Assembly: GCF_000280925.3 (NCBI RefSeq)
Contig: NZ_CP012109.1
Coordinates: 8,452,501 to 8,516,500, forward strand
Length of the DNA: 64,000 bases
Direction: 5' to 3'
DNA from: Myxococcus hansupus
GTDB taxonomy: Bacteria > Myxococcota > Myxococcia > Myxococcales > Myxococcaceae
The notes beneath the pieces were generated by a model. The model was not told where the DNA came from. It searched no databases and saw only the letters and a program-made list of their open reading frames with translations. The translations under genes were made by a program, and so were the position numbers. Numbering within the stretch: position 1 is the stretch's first letter; the number at the start of each line of letters is the position of its first letter. Positions 25,338 through 34,650 of the stretch are shown here, in pieces.

Positions 25338-26393
25338 CTACGGCCGAGCGGGGTTGAACTTCGCGCTCTCCGTGCCCATGCGGTCGTGGCCCGTGCGGTT
25401 CCAGTTCGGGTTCGTGCCGGTGTAGGGCATCGGGCCGGTGCCATTGCCGGAGATGGTGCCACCGGTGTAGGTCGGGTGGACGTTGTCGGACTGGATGTAG
25501 TCGAAGCTGGTGCTCGCGTTGACGAAGTGCGTGTTCGCGTCGCGCAGCGTGGAGCGCAGCGTGACGGAGATGCGCTGGACGTACGCGGCCTCGGACTCAC
25601 CCTGGATGTAGCGGATGGCGGCGGAGTCCACCTGGCCATCGCCGTTGGAGTCATAGTCCGCGGCCATGTACTCGGCGAACGAGTCCGCGCACTTGAAGCC
25701 GTAGCGCGCCGCCAGGCTGCACGCGCGCCAGTTGCTGCGCGCCAGCAGCGGCAGGAAGCGGTCACGCTTGTTCACGACCCGGCCCGTGGCGGAGTCCGTG
25801 CAGCGGGTGTTCACGTTGTCCGCGTCGAAGCCCGGGTAGTAGATGTTGGAGATGATCTTCGTCGCGGTGGCGGGCGCGTTCTGGTTGATGGTCTGCATCG
25901 CACGCTCCATGAACGTGGTGCAGGTCGCCAGGGCGTTCTCCAGGCCACTGTAGTTACAGGTGCCCGTCTGGTCCGTGAAGGCGTCGCGCGCCTGGAGGTA
26001 GTCGTTGCCACACATCTCGAACATGACGACGCGGGTGTTGGCCGCCTGCATGTACGAGCGCTCGGCGACAATCTTGTTGTTGAAGATGTCGTCCGCGCGC
26101 GCGCCGGACTTGGTGCGACGGATGACCTCGATGTCCGCGTTCCACTTCTGCGCCAGGTCCTCGCCCTGCACCACCGGCGCCGCGCGGCGGGCCACGTTCC
26201 AGAAGAAGACGGTCCCGTTATAGCCGGCGTAGATGGAGTCGCCGTAAGCCACCACCCGGTACTTCGTCGTCGTCGACGGCTGGTCGATGGTCCACGACGT
26301 GTTCTGGTTGAGGGTGCTGGCCATCGCGCTACCACCGACCGTAACGGCCGCGCACACGGCAACGAAGGACATCCCGCTGTGACGGAAAGACAT
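25338..26393 (-). CDS. Secreted SGNH/GDSL-type hydrolase
   Basis: 351 residues. A Sec signal peptide ends at about SAMA-ST (residue ~25). SGNH blocks are visible: YGDSIYAGY with nucleophile S53, MCGNDYLQ with the Asn of block III, and DNVHPTY with the catalytic Asp/His. A DYDSNGDGQVDS segment looks like a calcium-binding loop. The family hydrolyses esters of lipids, polysaccharides or peptidoglycan decorations; the substrate here is not predictable. The start is supported by AAAGGAG upstream. It has its own terminator-like hairpin downstream and no obvious operon partner. Confidence 0.85.
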   Translation of the reverse strand: MSFRHSGMSFVAVCAAVTVGGSAMASTLNQNTSWTIDQPSTTTKYRVVAYGDSIYAGYNGTVFFWNVARRAAPVVQGEDLAQKWNADIEVIRRTKSGARADDIFNNKIVAERSYMQAANTRVVMFEMCGNDYLQARDAFTDQTGTCNYSGLENALATCTTFMERAMQTINQNAPATATKIISNIYYPGFDADNVNTRCTDSATGRVVNKRDRFLPLLARSNWRACSLAARYGFKCADSFAEYMAADYDSNGDGQVDSAAIRYIQGESEAAYVQRISVTLRSTLRDANTHFVNASTSFDYIQSDNVHPTYTGGTISGNGTGPMPYTGTNPNWNRTGHDRMGTESAKFNPARP

Positions 26394-26614
26394 GCCCCGC
26401 TCCTTTGGAATCCCACTGGGGGGTTGTTGGGGGAGCGCGCAGGCTACATGGCGTCGACTGGCAAATCACCCCGAAACAGGAATAACGCGCCAAGTCATAA
26501 ATACTGGTGTTGATATGACCTCACCCCTCCTTGAAGCAATGTCGTAACAATGACGCGACTTGCACCGTTGACGCGGTGTTTCATCATGTTTCACCCAGGT
26601 CCGGAGTGTTTCAC

Positions 26615-27916
26615 GTGAATCTTTCCCGTGGCACGAGAGCGCTGATGCAGTGGTTGCTCCTGGGCGGGCTCGTGGGTGTCGTGTGTGGCGTGGCGTCTGC
26701 GGTCTTTTTGTACCTCCTGGAGGAAGCCACACACTTCCGCGAAGGGCACCGTTGGCTCGTGTACGCGCTCCCGGTGGCGGGAGGGGTGCTGGGCGCGGTG
26801 TACGCGAAGTGGGGCGGGCCCATTCGCGGGGGCAACAATCTGGTGTTGGACACGGTGCATGCGGACGACGCGCAGGTGCCGGTGCGCATGGCGCCCATGG
26901 TGCTGGTGGGGACGGTGCTGACGCACCTGTTTGGTGGCAGCGCGGGCCGCGAAGGCACGGCGGTGCAGATGGGCGGCAGCCTCGCGGACCTGGTGGCGCG
27001 GAAACTCCGGGTGGCGCCGGACACGCGCCGCGAGCTGCTCGCCGCGGGCATCGCGGGTGGATTCGGCTCGGTGTTCGGCACGCCGGTGGCGGGCGCGGTG
27101 TTCGGGTTGGAGGTCGTCGTCGTGGGGCGCATGGGCTACGAGGCGCTGCTGCCGGCACTGATGGCCTCGGTGGTGGGCGACCTGGTGACGCGAAGCCTGG
27201 GGATTCACCACACGCCGTATCCCGCGCCTGCCGCATTGCCGCTGTCCGCGGGGGTGTTGGGCAAGTGGCTGGTGTTCGCGGTGGCGGTGGCCATGGTGGC
27301 GGTGGTGTTCGTGGAGTTGCTGCACCGGTTGAAGAAGCTGCTGGAGCACCGCGTGCAGGCGTTGCCGCTGCGGATGGCGCTGGGCGGTCTGGCGGTGCTG
27401 CTGCTGTGGCTGCTGGCCGGAACGGATGACTACCTGGGCCTGGGCGTGCCGGGCATCCAGCGGGCCTTCGAGGACCCGGCGCTGCCCGTGTCCGCGTTCG
27501 CGTGGAAGCTGGCCTTCACGGTGGTGACGCTGGCCGCGGGGTTCCTGGGCGGCGAGGTGACGCCGCTGTTCTTCATCGGCGCATCCCTGGGCAACGTGCT
27601 GGCGAGGCTGTTGGACCTCCCGTTGGATTTGGGCGCGGCGGTGGGCATGGCGGCCCTGTTCGCGGCGGCGGCGAACACGCCCCTGGCGCTGTCCATCATG
27701 GCGGTGGAGCTCGTGGGGGCGAACGTGCTGCCCCACGTGATGATTGTGTCCACGCTGGCGTACCTGCTCACGGGACACCGGGGCATCTATCCGTCACAAC
27801 GGATTGCCCGGTTGAAACACGGCGGGCCGCTGCTGGAGAAAATCGTGGCGCTGAAGGATTTGGTCCGAGAGGGCCGCTCCCCGCCCCCCGGACCTGGAGG
27901 GCGGGACGGGGACTGA
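26615..27916 (+). CDS. CLC-family anion/proton antiporter (possibly fluoride type)
   Basis: 433 residues with ten or more hydrophobic helices. CLC motifs are present but of a divergent kind: SAGREGTAVQMGGS carries the gating Glu, FGTPVAGAVFG matches the GxxPxAG-like loop, and GGEVTPLFFIGASLGN stands where GxFxP is usual. The first loop reads GGNN instead of GSGIP, so the canonical chloride-coordinating Ser is missing; this is what I expect of CLC-F fluoride/proton antiporters. Transport of fluoride is therefore inferred, not shown. The GTG start at 26615 has GGAG eight bases upstream; the frame is open to 26531. I found no fluoride riboswitch in the leader. Confidence 0.8.
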   Translation: MNLSRGTRALMQWLLLGGLVGVVCGVASAVFLYLLEEATHFREGHRWLVYALPVAGGVLGAVYAKWGGPIRGGNNLVLDTVHADDAQVPVRMAPMVLVGTVLTHLFGGSAGREGTAVQMGGSLADLVARKLRVAPDTRRELLAAGIAGGFGSVFGTPVAGAVFGLEVVVVGRMGYEALLPALMASVVGDLVTRSLGIHHTPYPAPAALPLSAGVLGKWLVFAVAVAMVAVVFVELLHRLKKLLEHRVQALPLRMALGGLAVLLLWLLAGTDDYLGLGVPGIQRAFEDPALPVSAFAWKLAFTVVTLAAGFLGGEVTPLFFIGASLGNVLARLLDLPLDLGAAVGMAALFAAAANTPLALSIMAVELVGANVLPHVMIVSTLAYLLTGHRGIYPSQRIARLKHGGPLLEKIVALKDLVREGRSPPPGPGGRDGD

Positions 27917-27919
27917 GGG

Positions 27920-29773
27920 CTACTGCGTTGCCCCCTCCGGGAAGTGGTAGACGTGGCCGTCGTCTCCGACGATCCAGAAGTTCCCCGCCGAGGTCATGGC
28001 GAGGCTGCGGAGTGAGACAGTCGGATTGCCTTGAGCGAAGGTCGGAGCCTTGGCCCAACCATGCTGCGTCAGCCGATAAAGCCGCTGCCCGGAGCCACCG
28101 TTTCCGAGGATGTAAGCACTGATAGGCCCAGAGGGTACGGAAACACTGACGAAGTCAGGCGCGCCGCCACGTGGAGGAAGGATTCGCTCCCAGTTCGGCG
28201 ATAAAGCACTTCCTGCCATTACGAGGCCGGCATCACCCACTGCGAAGACGAGTAACGGACTTACGGCCCACACCGCGCGCAAGCTACCGTTGTAGCCTGA
28301 AACGCCCTGGAGAATCTGAGTGGTCGGGTTGCTCCAATTCGATTGGTGGAATTGATTTATCACCGGGCTGAACGGTGCTCCTTCCCCAGCCGACCCCACC
28401 GCGTACAGCATGTCCTGACCCGCCGCATGAAGGCCCCAGTACCTGCCATCCGAGTTATGGCGCAGCACCGGCCCTGACCCCTCGTACAAATGGCCCAGGG
28501 TGGAGGCTGCAAACACTCGAAGAGGGCTCCCTACGCCAACAACCCCAGAGAAGTAGTCATTATCACCTGGGAGGTCGTACTTCAGGGGGGAGCTACAGAA
28601 GCCCATGTTGTGTTCGGCAATCCAACCGTCCTCACCAGCCACGACAGCATACGCATTGCCTGGATGAACCCACACTGCATGCCAATCTGGGCTGTTTCCC
28701 TGATGGCTACACCCGGTGGCCAAACCACTGTCGTGACTTACGAACGCTGACGTCGCGCTCATCTTCACCGCCAGCTTACCGTCCATTCCCGCCACCCAGA
28801 CCGGATAGCCATCCGGGTGCACCGCCACCGCCCTCCACTGGCGCCCTGTCAGGGCTGGGTCAACAACCCGCCTCAACTGACCACAGGACATTCCCTCGTC
28901 CACACGGCCGTCACAGTTGTTGTCCAAACCGTCGCAGATTTCCATTCGCTGGGAACTCGTGCCGTCATCGTTGTCATCGCAGTCCAGGCTGTTCGCGACC
29001 ATCCCCGCCGGAGGCGTCTCTCCCGGGCACCCCTCCCCGAGTGGTGCGCCATTCCTGTCGCCCTCCCCGTCCCCATCCACGTCCGCGAAGTACTGCGTCC
29101 GTGGCGTTCCTTCGCACACCGTCCCATCCTGGGTCGCGTTGCACATAAACCGCCCACCACAAGCTGCTGTGCAGGCCATTCCGACCTCTGGGAACGACTC
29201 GTCCACGGTGCCGTCGCAGTTGTCGTCCAGACCGTTGCACAGCTCCTGGGCATTCGGGTGGACCGCTGCCCACTCGTCGTCGCAGTCGCCCGAGACATTG
29301 ACATGGCGCTCGCTGGGCGGATCACACGCCTCCACGCCAGGCCCATTACGTCCGAACCCATCCCGATCTTGGTCCAGATACCAGGTCCGGGTCACCGACC
29401 CCTGCTCCATCTGCCCATCGCAGTTGTCGTCCCGTCCGTTGCAGAGTTCCAACGCTCCCGGATACACCTGCGCGTTGGAGTCATCACAGTCACCACGGTT
29501 CGTGGCATAGCCCGGTGGCACCGCATCACAAAACACGCGTGACGCCGCGTCATCTGCGGCGTATCCGTCCCCATCCGCATCGACATACGCCGTCGTTGGA
29601 GTCCGCGTGCCGCAGGGCGAATCCTGACACGCGCCGAAGAGACATACCTGTCCCGCGCCACAGCCGCGTTGCGCATTACAGGCCCGCGGACGGTCCCCTT
29701 GGAGTTCCTCCAGGCTCGGCACGGAACACGCGGTGAGCATCAGTGCCAGCAGCGCCACGCTCCAACGAATCAT
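27920..29773 (-). CDS. MopE-like metal-binding lipoprotein with C-terminal propeller-like domain
   Basis: 617 residues. The lipobox LTAC places the lipidated Cys at residue 16. A short Cys-rich segment (NAQRGCGAGQVCLFGAC) is followed by several MopE-type units of the form DCDD..A.VYPGA.ELCNGRDDNCDG, rich in Asp and Cys and likely to bind calcium or copper. The C-terminal ~300 residues hold spaced WAV/GDDGHVYHF units suggesting a beta-propeller. It is a paralogue of the 683-residue protein downstream in coordinates, with closely matching C-terminal segments (GRQWRAVAVHPDGYPVWVAGM). The start overlaps the stop of the TPR protein gene (ATGA), so the two are co-translated. Confidence 0.8.
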   Translation of the reverse strand: MIRWSVALLALMLTACSVPSLEELQGDRPRACNAQRGCGAGQVCLFGACQDSPCGTRTPTTAYVDADGDGYAADDAASRVFCDAVPPGYATNRGDCDDSNAQVYPGALELCNGRDDNCDGQMEQGSVTRTWYLDQDRDGFGRNGPGVEACDPPSERHVNVSGDCDDEWAAVHPNAQELCNGLDDNCDGTVDESFPEVGMACTAACGGRFMCNATQDGTVCEGTPRTQYFADVDGDGEGDRNGAPLGEGCPGETPPAGMVANSLDCDDNDDGTSSQRMEICDGLDNNCDGRVDEGMSCGQLRRVVDPALTGRQWRAVAVHPDGYPVWVAGMDGKLAVKMSATSAFVSHDSGLATGCSHQGNSPDWHAVWVHPGNAYAVVAGEDGWIAEHNMGFCSSPLKYDLPGDNDYFSGVVGVGSPLRVFAASTLGHLYEGSGPVLRHNSDGRYWGLHAAGQDMLYAVGSAGEGAPFSPVINQFHQSNWSNPTTQILQGVSGYNGSLRAVWAVSPLLVFAVGDAGLVMAGSALSPNWERILPPRGGAPDFVSVSVPSGPISAYILGNGGSGQRLYRLTQHGWAKAPTFAQGNPTVSLRSLAMTSAGNFWIVGDDGHVYHFPEGATQ

Positions 29774-30630
29774 CGCGCACCTCCCTCTTGCGACGCGGCG
29801 GCGTCCGTTTCTCCCAGAAGAAGCCAGGTCACCAGGGCACCGACAGCAGCGCCGGCCGCCGTGCCGAACAGCACGTTGGCCGTCCGCGCACTCCGCTGTG
29901 CCTGACCGTGATGATCCACGAACTGGTCGTAGAACGGAGCTTCCCGTGCATCTGCGATCTTCCCGCGAGAAGACAATCCGAACGCGGCTCCCGTGCCTCC
30001 CGCCACGATGCCCGCGCCCAGCAACGCCACGCTGGTCAGGGGAACCCGACGCCCCCCCAAGCGAATCCCAGGTTTGCTCGACGTAGCCACCCGTGCCGGA
30101 GAAACCGTCGACGATGGCGCCGCGAGTCCTTCAGAGGGTGTCAGCGCTGCGGGCAAGCTGGCGGCAGCATCCGCCGTCGACGGGGGAGCCTCGTCCCCGC
30201 GCTCTCCGAGGGAGGCCTCGACCGTAGGCGAGTCATTCCGCCGCCGCGCCAGCTCCGTCTTCACCCGGCCACGCTGGGCTTCGAACTCTCGCGACACCTT
30301 GGGGGAGACACGGAGGGGCAAGCGCGCGTCGGGCTCCAGCAAGAGCGCTGAACGAAATTCATCGCGCGCCTCCTGCCACTTCCCCAGGTCCGCGCTGATG
30401 ATGCCCTTGTGCAGCGCAAGCGTGACCCGGTCACGTGTCCCCTTAAGGCTTCCACGTGCGCGCTCCAACTGCTTGAGCGCCAACTCGTATTCGAGGTCGT
30501 CGTAGAGGCGGACTGCCTCCTCGATATGCCGTTCGAACTCACCCTCCGCCCTGGCCGCATGCACGGGAATGACAATCCACATACATGCGGCAAGCATCAG
30601 GCACCGCCCCCAAGTCCTGGCATCGAGCAT
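29770..30630 (-). CDS. Exported TPR-like protein with C-terminal membrane helices
   Basis: 286 residues. There is a signal peptide at residues ~1-28 (cleavage near ARA-EG), then a TPR-like helical region (AVRLYDDLEYELALKQLERA and GKWQEARDEFRSALLLEP), a low-complexity Ser/Ala/Pro linker, and two hydrophobic helices at ~200-220 and ~255-275. A periplasmic scaffold anchored in the membrane is inferred. It sits between the two MopE-like lipoprotein genes: coupled to the downstream one by an ATGA overlap and 60 bases from the end of the upstream one. M12 is an alternative start. Confidence 0.7.
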   Translation of the reverse strand: MLDARTWGRCLMLAACMWIVIPVHAARAEGEFERHIEEAVRLYDDLEYELALKQLERARGSLKGTRDRVTLALHKGIISADLGKWQEARDEFRSALLLEPDARLPLRVSPKVSREFEAQRGRVKTELARRRNDSPTVEASLGERGDEAPPSTADAAASLPAALTPSEGLAAPSSTVSPARVATSSKPGIRLGGRRVPLTSVALLGAGIVAGGTGAAFGLSSRGKIADAREAPFYDQFVDHHGQAQRSARTANVLFGTAAGAAVGALVTWLLLGETDAAASQEGGAR

Positions 30631-30690
30631 GCCAGGACTCTAAACCACACAACCGCCCAGAGCAAAAGCTGCGCGAAATACACCGTCAAT

Positions 30691-32733
30691 CTACTCTTGA
30701 AAAGAGGGAGGAGGCTCGGGGAAATGATAGACATGGCCATCATCCCCGACGATCCAGAAATTTCCCGCCGAAGTCATAGCGATACTATGGAGGTGTGCGA
30801 TTGGTCCGCTTGAAGCAAACGTTGGATTCGCCGCTCGGCCATGACGGGTAAACCGATGCAGATACCCCCTAGCGGCATCATTGCCTACAACATATGCACT
30901 CTCGGAACCTTGCGGGACAACGACACTGACATAGTCGATTTCGTCCTCATCCAGAGATGACACCCGCGCCCAGTCTATTGACTGGCCACTTCCCCGTAAG
31001 ACAAGGCCGCCATCGCCCACAACAAAAATGAGTCCTGGATCAACAGCGCCTACCGCTCGCATCCCACCATCATATCCAGACGGCACCTGAAGACTTTGCC
31101 TCGTCGGCGAATTCCAGCTAGGGCGAGTATATTGGTTCACCACTGGGGAAAGCGCCCCCGACCTGTTCACCGTTCCCACCGCATACAACGCCCCCGGTCC
31201 GAGTGAATGCAGTCCCCAGTACCTGCCTTCCGACTGATGCCTCAGCGGGGGATCGTGAGCCAACTCAAACAGGTGCCCCAATGTGGAGACTGCAAAGGTC
31301 TGAAGAGGTGACCCTACACTCACAATGCCTGAAAGGTAGTCACCAGGACTATTCAGATTGACTTGGAGGAGGGGGCCGCATGTGCCCCTATTATGGTCCG
31401 CGAACCGTCCGTCCCCCCCCGCGATCGTGACATACCCATTTGTAGGGTTGACCCACGCCGCACGCCAATCCGGCCTCTCACCTCCAGTGGCGGGGCAACC
31501 GCCTGTTGTGCCACTGTCATGATTCACGAACAGCGAATTCGCATCCAATTTCACGGCTAACGCACCGTTCATTCCCGCCACCCAGACGGGATAACCGGAC
31601 GGATGAACAACAACTGTCCTCCACTGACGCCCCGCGAGTGCCGGTTCAACAATTCGCCTCAGCTCTCCGCAGGACGTCCCTTCGTCCACCATCCCGTCGC
31701 AGTCATTGTCGAGACCATCGCAGACTTCCACGCCCCGGATGTTCGTGGCGCTATCGCGATCATCGCAGTCCAGCGTGTTCTCCGACATCATCGGAGGAAG
31801 CGTCTCACCTGGGCACAGGTTCCCCACCGAAGCACTGTCTCTCAGGCCGTCCCCGTCTCCATCCGCATCGGTGTAGAGCAAGGTCGGAGCGGGAGCCACG
31901 CACTCCGTTCCAGTCTGAGCGGCATTGCACGCATACCTGCCAGGGCACGCGGCCGAACAGGGCGCATCCAGAGCCTGCTGCCCTTCCCTAAATGTCTCGT
32001 CTATCTGGTCATTGCAATTGTCATCACGGCCATTGCACGCCTCAAAGGCATCCGGATGTACATTACGGTTCCCATCATCGCAGTCACCTGCATTGGCGAC
32101 GTACTTCCCTTCGGGCTTCGCGCATGCCTGCACCACTGCCGCGCTGTTCCCAAAGCCGTCCTCGTCGTTGTCCTCGTACCAAGCTTGAGTCTCCAGCCCG
32201 TCGTCCACGACACCGTCACAGTTGTCGTCGCGACCATTGCACCGCTCGGCTGCGGAAGGATAAGCCTCCCGGTCGTCATCGTTGCAATCCGAGCCCAGAC
32301 CGCTCACGGCGTCCCTGGCGACATAGCCATCGCCATCCTCGTCCACGGTATGCAACTCGCCGACGTCCCACGTCTGCTTGCCAGCCTTCGCGAAGCTGAA
32401 CGTCTGCTTCTGCCGGGCTGCGACTCGGTCCGAATCGCAGTTCAGTTCGTACGCGGTGACCGTGATTTGCACGTCCCGTGACCAACCCTCTTGACGGAAG
32501 ACCGCCACATCCAACGCCGGTTCCGCCTCGTTGAAATGCTCCGTCATCGGGAGGGACTTCTCGGCTCGGTTTCCCGTCCCACCTTCCGCCAGCACCTTGA
32601 TGCAACCCTGCTTGAAGGTGGTGGAGTAGCGCATCTGAACGTGGACAGCGGCCTCCTTCAGACCGGGCTCTTTCGAGTCCTTCTTGCAAGCCAACAACAG
32701 CAGGGGCAGGAGCAGCAGGGCGGATTGACGCAT
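30691..32733 (-). CDS. MopE-like metal-binding lipoprotein, paralogue
   Basis: About 680 residues. The signal peptide LLLLPLLLLAC gives a lipidated Cys at residue 16. Residues ~30-125 form a domain absent from the shorter paralogue, then come MopE units (DCNDDDREAYPSAAERCNGR, DDNCDGVVDDG and similar), then the same propeller-like C-terminal part (GRQWRTVVVHPSGYPVWVAGM) ending GNFWIVGDDGHVYHFPE, identical in its last motif to the paralogue. The 3' half is noticeably less GC-rich and more varied in codon use than neighbours, which may mean later acquisition or relaxed selection. I use ATG 32733; a GTG nine bases upstream is possible. Confidence 0.78.
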   Translation of the reverse strand: MRQSALLLLPLLLLACKKDSKEPGLKEAAVHVQMRYSTTFKQGCIKVLAEGGTGNRAEKSLPMTEHFNEAEPALDVAVFRQEGWSRDVQITVTAYELNCDSDRVAARQKQTFSFAKAGKQTWDVGELHTVDEDGDGYVARDAVSGLGSDCNDDDREAYPSAAERCNGRDDNCDGVVDDGLETQAWYEDNDEDGFGNSAAVVQACAKPEGKYVANAGDCDDGNRNVHPDAFEACNGRDDNCNDQIDETFREGQQALDAPCSAACPGRYACNAAQTGTECVAPAPTLLYTDADGDGDGLRDSASVGNLCPGETLPPMMSENTLDCDDRDSATNIRGVEVCDGLDNDCDGMVDEGTSCGELRRIVEPALAGRQWRTVVVHPSGYPVWVAGMNGALAVKLDANSLFVNHDSGTTGGCPATGGERPDWRAAWVNPTNGYVTIAGGDGRFADHNRGTCGPLLQVNLNSPGDYLSGIVSVGSPLQTFAVSTLGHLFELAHDPPLRHQSEGRYWGLHSLGPGALYAVGTVNRSGALSPVVNQYTRPSWNSPTRQSLQVPSGYDGGMRAVGAVDPGLIFVVGDGGLVLRGSGQSIDWARVSSLDEDEIDYVSVVVPQGSESAYVVGNDAARGYLHRFTRHGRAANPTFASSGPIAHLHSIAMTSAGNFWIVGDDGHVYHFPEPPPSFQE

Positions 32734-32865
32734 AGGGACCACTCTAACCCAGGCGCCACCGTGACTTGCTCAGAAGCGGACTCACCCTGCGGTCCCCTGA
32801 AATGAAAGACCATGGACATATCACAGCCACAATGAACGCAGGCCCACCCGCGCGTGCCTTTGCCC

Positions 32866-34185
32866 TCAGGGATGGGGCGCCGAGGCCCTCGGCGCCAGCG
32901 CCTCGGGGCCGCGCTGCCGCAGCTCAGGTGAAGCCACCGCGAAGCCCTCCGGCAGCATGCGAAGGATGCGCTCCCGCCGCTGCTTCGAGCCCTCCAACCG
33001 CCGCTCCAGCAGCGCCTTCTGCGTCCGCGCCTCCTTGTCCAAAGCCGAGCGCGCCGACAGCCACGCGAGCCGCTCCGTCACCGCCTCCACCTCCCGGTCG
33101 ATGAGCACCGGCTGGATGTTCCGGACCTCCTTGCGCGCCCGCCCCACCGCGTTGTTTTCGACCCACACCGGCAACACCGCCACCTCGCCCAATGCCACCG
33201 GCGTCCCAGGCCCGGCCCGCTCCAACGACAGCCGCAGCAACATCGAGTCCCGCTTGTCCCCACCCGCCCCCTTCTTCCCCACCGGGTGCCGGTAGAAGCG
33301 GTCCTGGTTCGACACCAGGTTCCCCAACGAGAACGCGATGAGCCCCTTGCGCCCATCCTTCGTCGGATACGACTCCAGCGGCTGAAGCACGTGCGGGTGA
33401 TGCCCGATGACCGCCAGCGCCCCCGCATCCAGCAGCGCTTGTCCCAACGCGCGGTCCTCGGGGCGCGGCGTGGAGGTGTACTCGGTGCCCCAGTGCACCA
33501 GGACGATGAGCGCGTCACACCGCGCCGCCGCGGCGCGCACGGCCTCCACCGCCTGCTCGGGCAGCTCGCCCCGGTGGGCCTCGTGCCTGGAATAGGGCAC
33601 CAGCGCGACCTGCGGCGCCTGCGCGTCCTTCGGATTGCTGAAGCCGTTCAACAGCCGCGTGAACGACAGGAAACCCACCTTCATCCCCCGCACGTCCACG
33701 AAGGCGGGCTCCCACGCGGCGGACTTCGACGCGCCTGTGCCCGCGTGGCGGATGCCCGCAGCGTCCAGGTGCTTCAACGTCTCCAGGAGGCCCGCGGGGT
33801 GCTGGTCCCTCGCGTGGTTGTTCGCGGTGGAGACCACCTTCACCCCGGCCGAGGCCAGCGCGTGCACCATGGCCGACGGCGCGTTGAACAACAGCTCGCG
33901 GGCCACCGCCTTCTTGTTGTCGGTGACGGGCGTCTCCAGATTGACGACGCCCACGTCCGCGGTGCGCAGCACGTCCGCGATGGGGCCGAAGACATGGCCC
34001 CAGCCCTCATGGTTGAGCGAGGGCCCCTTCCCACCGGGCAGGGCCGGGGGCCCGTTGCGCGCGTGCAGCCTCGCGACCGCCTTCACCTCCCCATGGGGAA
34101 TCACATCCCCGCCAAACACCAGCTCCACGCGCGTGGGGGTGACGGCGGACAACAGGGGCAGCAGCAGGAGGACGGAGGCGGACAC
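32866..34185 (-). CDS. CapA-family (PgsA-like) metallophosphatase-fold protein
   Basis: 439 residues with an N-terminal signal or anchor (SVLLLLPLLSAV). The CapA/YwtB fold is shown by VFGGDVIPHGE, VVNLETPVT, STANNHARD, IVLVHWGTEY and IGHHPHVLQPLE, which carry the metal-binding Asp/Asn/His residues of calcineurin-like enzymes. In Bacillus CapA/PgsA takes part in poly-gamma-glutamate synthesis, but many proteobacterial members stand alone, as here. The C-terminus is helical and Arg-rich. It starts at GTG. No capB/capC homologues are in the window, so the role is open. Confidence 0.8.
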   Translation of the reverse strand: MSASVLLLLPLLSAVTPTRVELVFGGDVIPHGEVKAVARLHARNGPPALPGGKGPSLNHEGWGHVFGPIADVLRTADVGVVNLETPVTDNKKAVARELLFNAPSAMVHALASAGVKVVSTANNHARDQHPAGLLETLKHLDAAGIRHAGTGASKSAAWEPAFVDVRGMKVGFLSFTRLLNGFSNPKDAQAPQVALVPYSRHEAHRGELPEQAVEAVRAAAARCDALIVLVHWGTEYTSTPRPEDRALGQALLDAGALAVIGHHPHVLQPLESYPTKDGRKGLIAFSLGNLVSNQDRFYRHPVGKKGAGGDKRDSMLLRLSLERAGPGTPVALGEVAVLPVWVENNAVGRARKEVRNIQPVLIDREVEAVTERLAWLSARSALDKEARTQKALLERRLEGSKQRRERILRMLPEGFAVASPELRQRGPEALAPRASAPHP

Positions 34186-34243
34186 ACCCCCAGCCTAATG
34201 CAGACACCCCACGCCCCTGGAAGGGTGTCCGGAGACCCTTGGG

Positions 34244-34465
34244 CTACGGCTTGCCCTTGTCGCTCGAGGCGTCGCCCTCACGGGGGTAGCCCCGCTCCTC
34301 GCGCGAGTTACCCTCTTCCCCCCAGCGGTGGGCCTCGTTGGTCACCTCGCGGTCCTCCGCGTCACGTCGCTCCGTCTCCGGGTCGCTCATGGCTTCGCGC
34401 AGGCGGGTGTCCGGCTGCGGAGAGTCGGACGGCTCACGTGACTTCGGCGTGCGTTTTTCGGCCAT
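34244..34465 (-). CDS. Small hydrophilic, probably disordered protein
   Basis: 73 residues of which most are charged or polar (EKRTPKSREPSDSPQPDTRL, ETERRDAEDREV, NSREERGYPREGDASSD). The start at 34465 has AAGGAG seven to eight bases upstream; the longer open frame lacks support. Such proteins resemble stress-related hydrophilins, but I do not recognise a family. It is divergent from the flavoprotein gene at 34651. Confidence 0.55.
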   Translation of the reverse strand: MAEKRTPKSREPSDSPQPDTRLREAMSDPETERRDAEDREVTNEAHRWGEEGNSREERGYPREGDASSDKGKP

Positions 34466-34650
34466 CGTTGCCACTCCTTTCACGGCATGCGTTCCGCTCA
34501 ACGGTGTGCACGGACCAACGAAGGGACCAGTCAGGCCCGTACGCCTGGTCGCAGGGGTGAGCAGCCTCGGTCGCGTCGTCAACAGTGCGTCAAACACGTC
34601 GACCCTCCGCGTTCCCCGCCCGCGCTACGGGACCTGATGGGAGTTTCCGC

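Noticed and set aside
26394..26614. A possible fluoride riboswitch before the CLC gene
   Set aside because: I see only a short CACCG/CGGTG hairpin; the conserved crcB-motif core is not recognisable.
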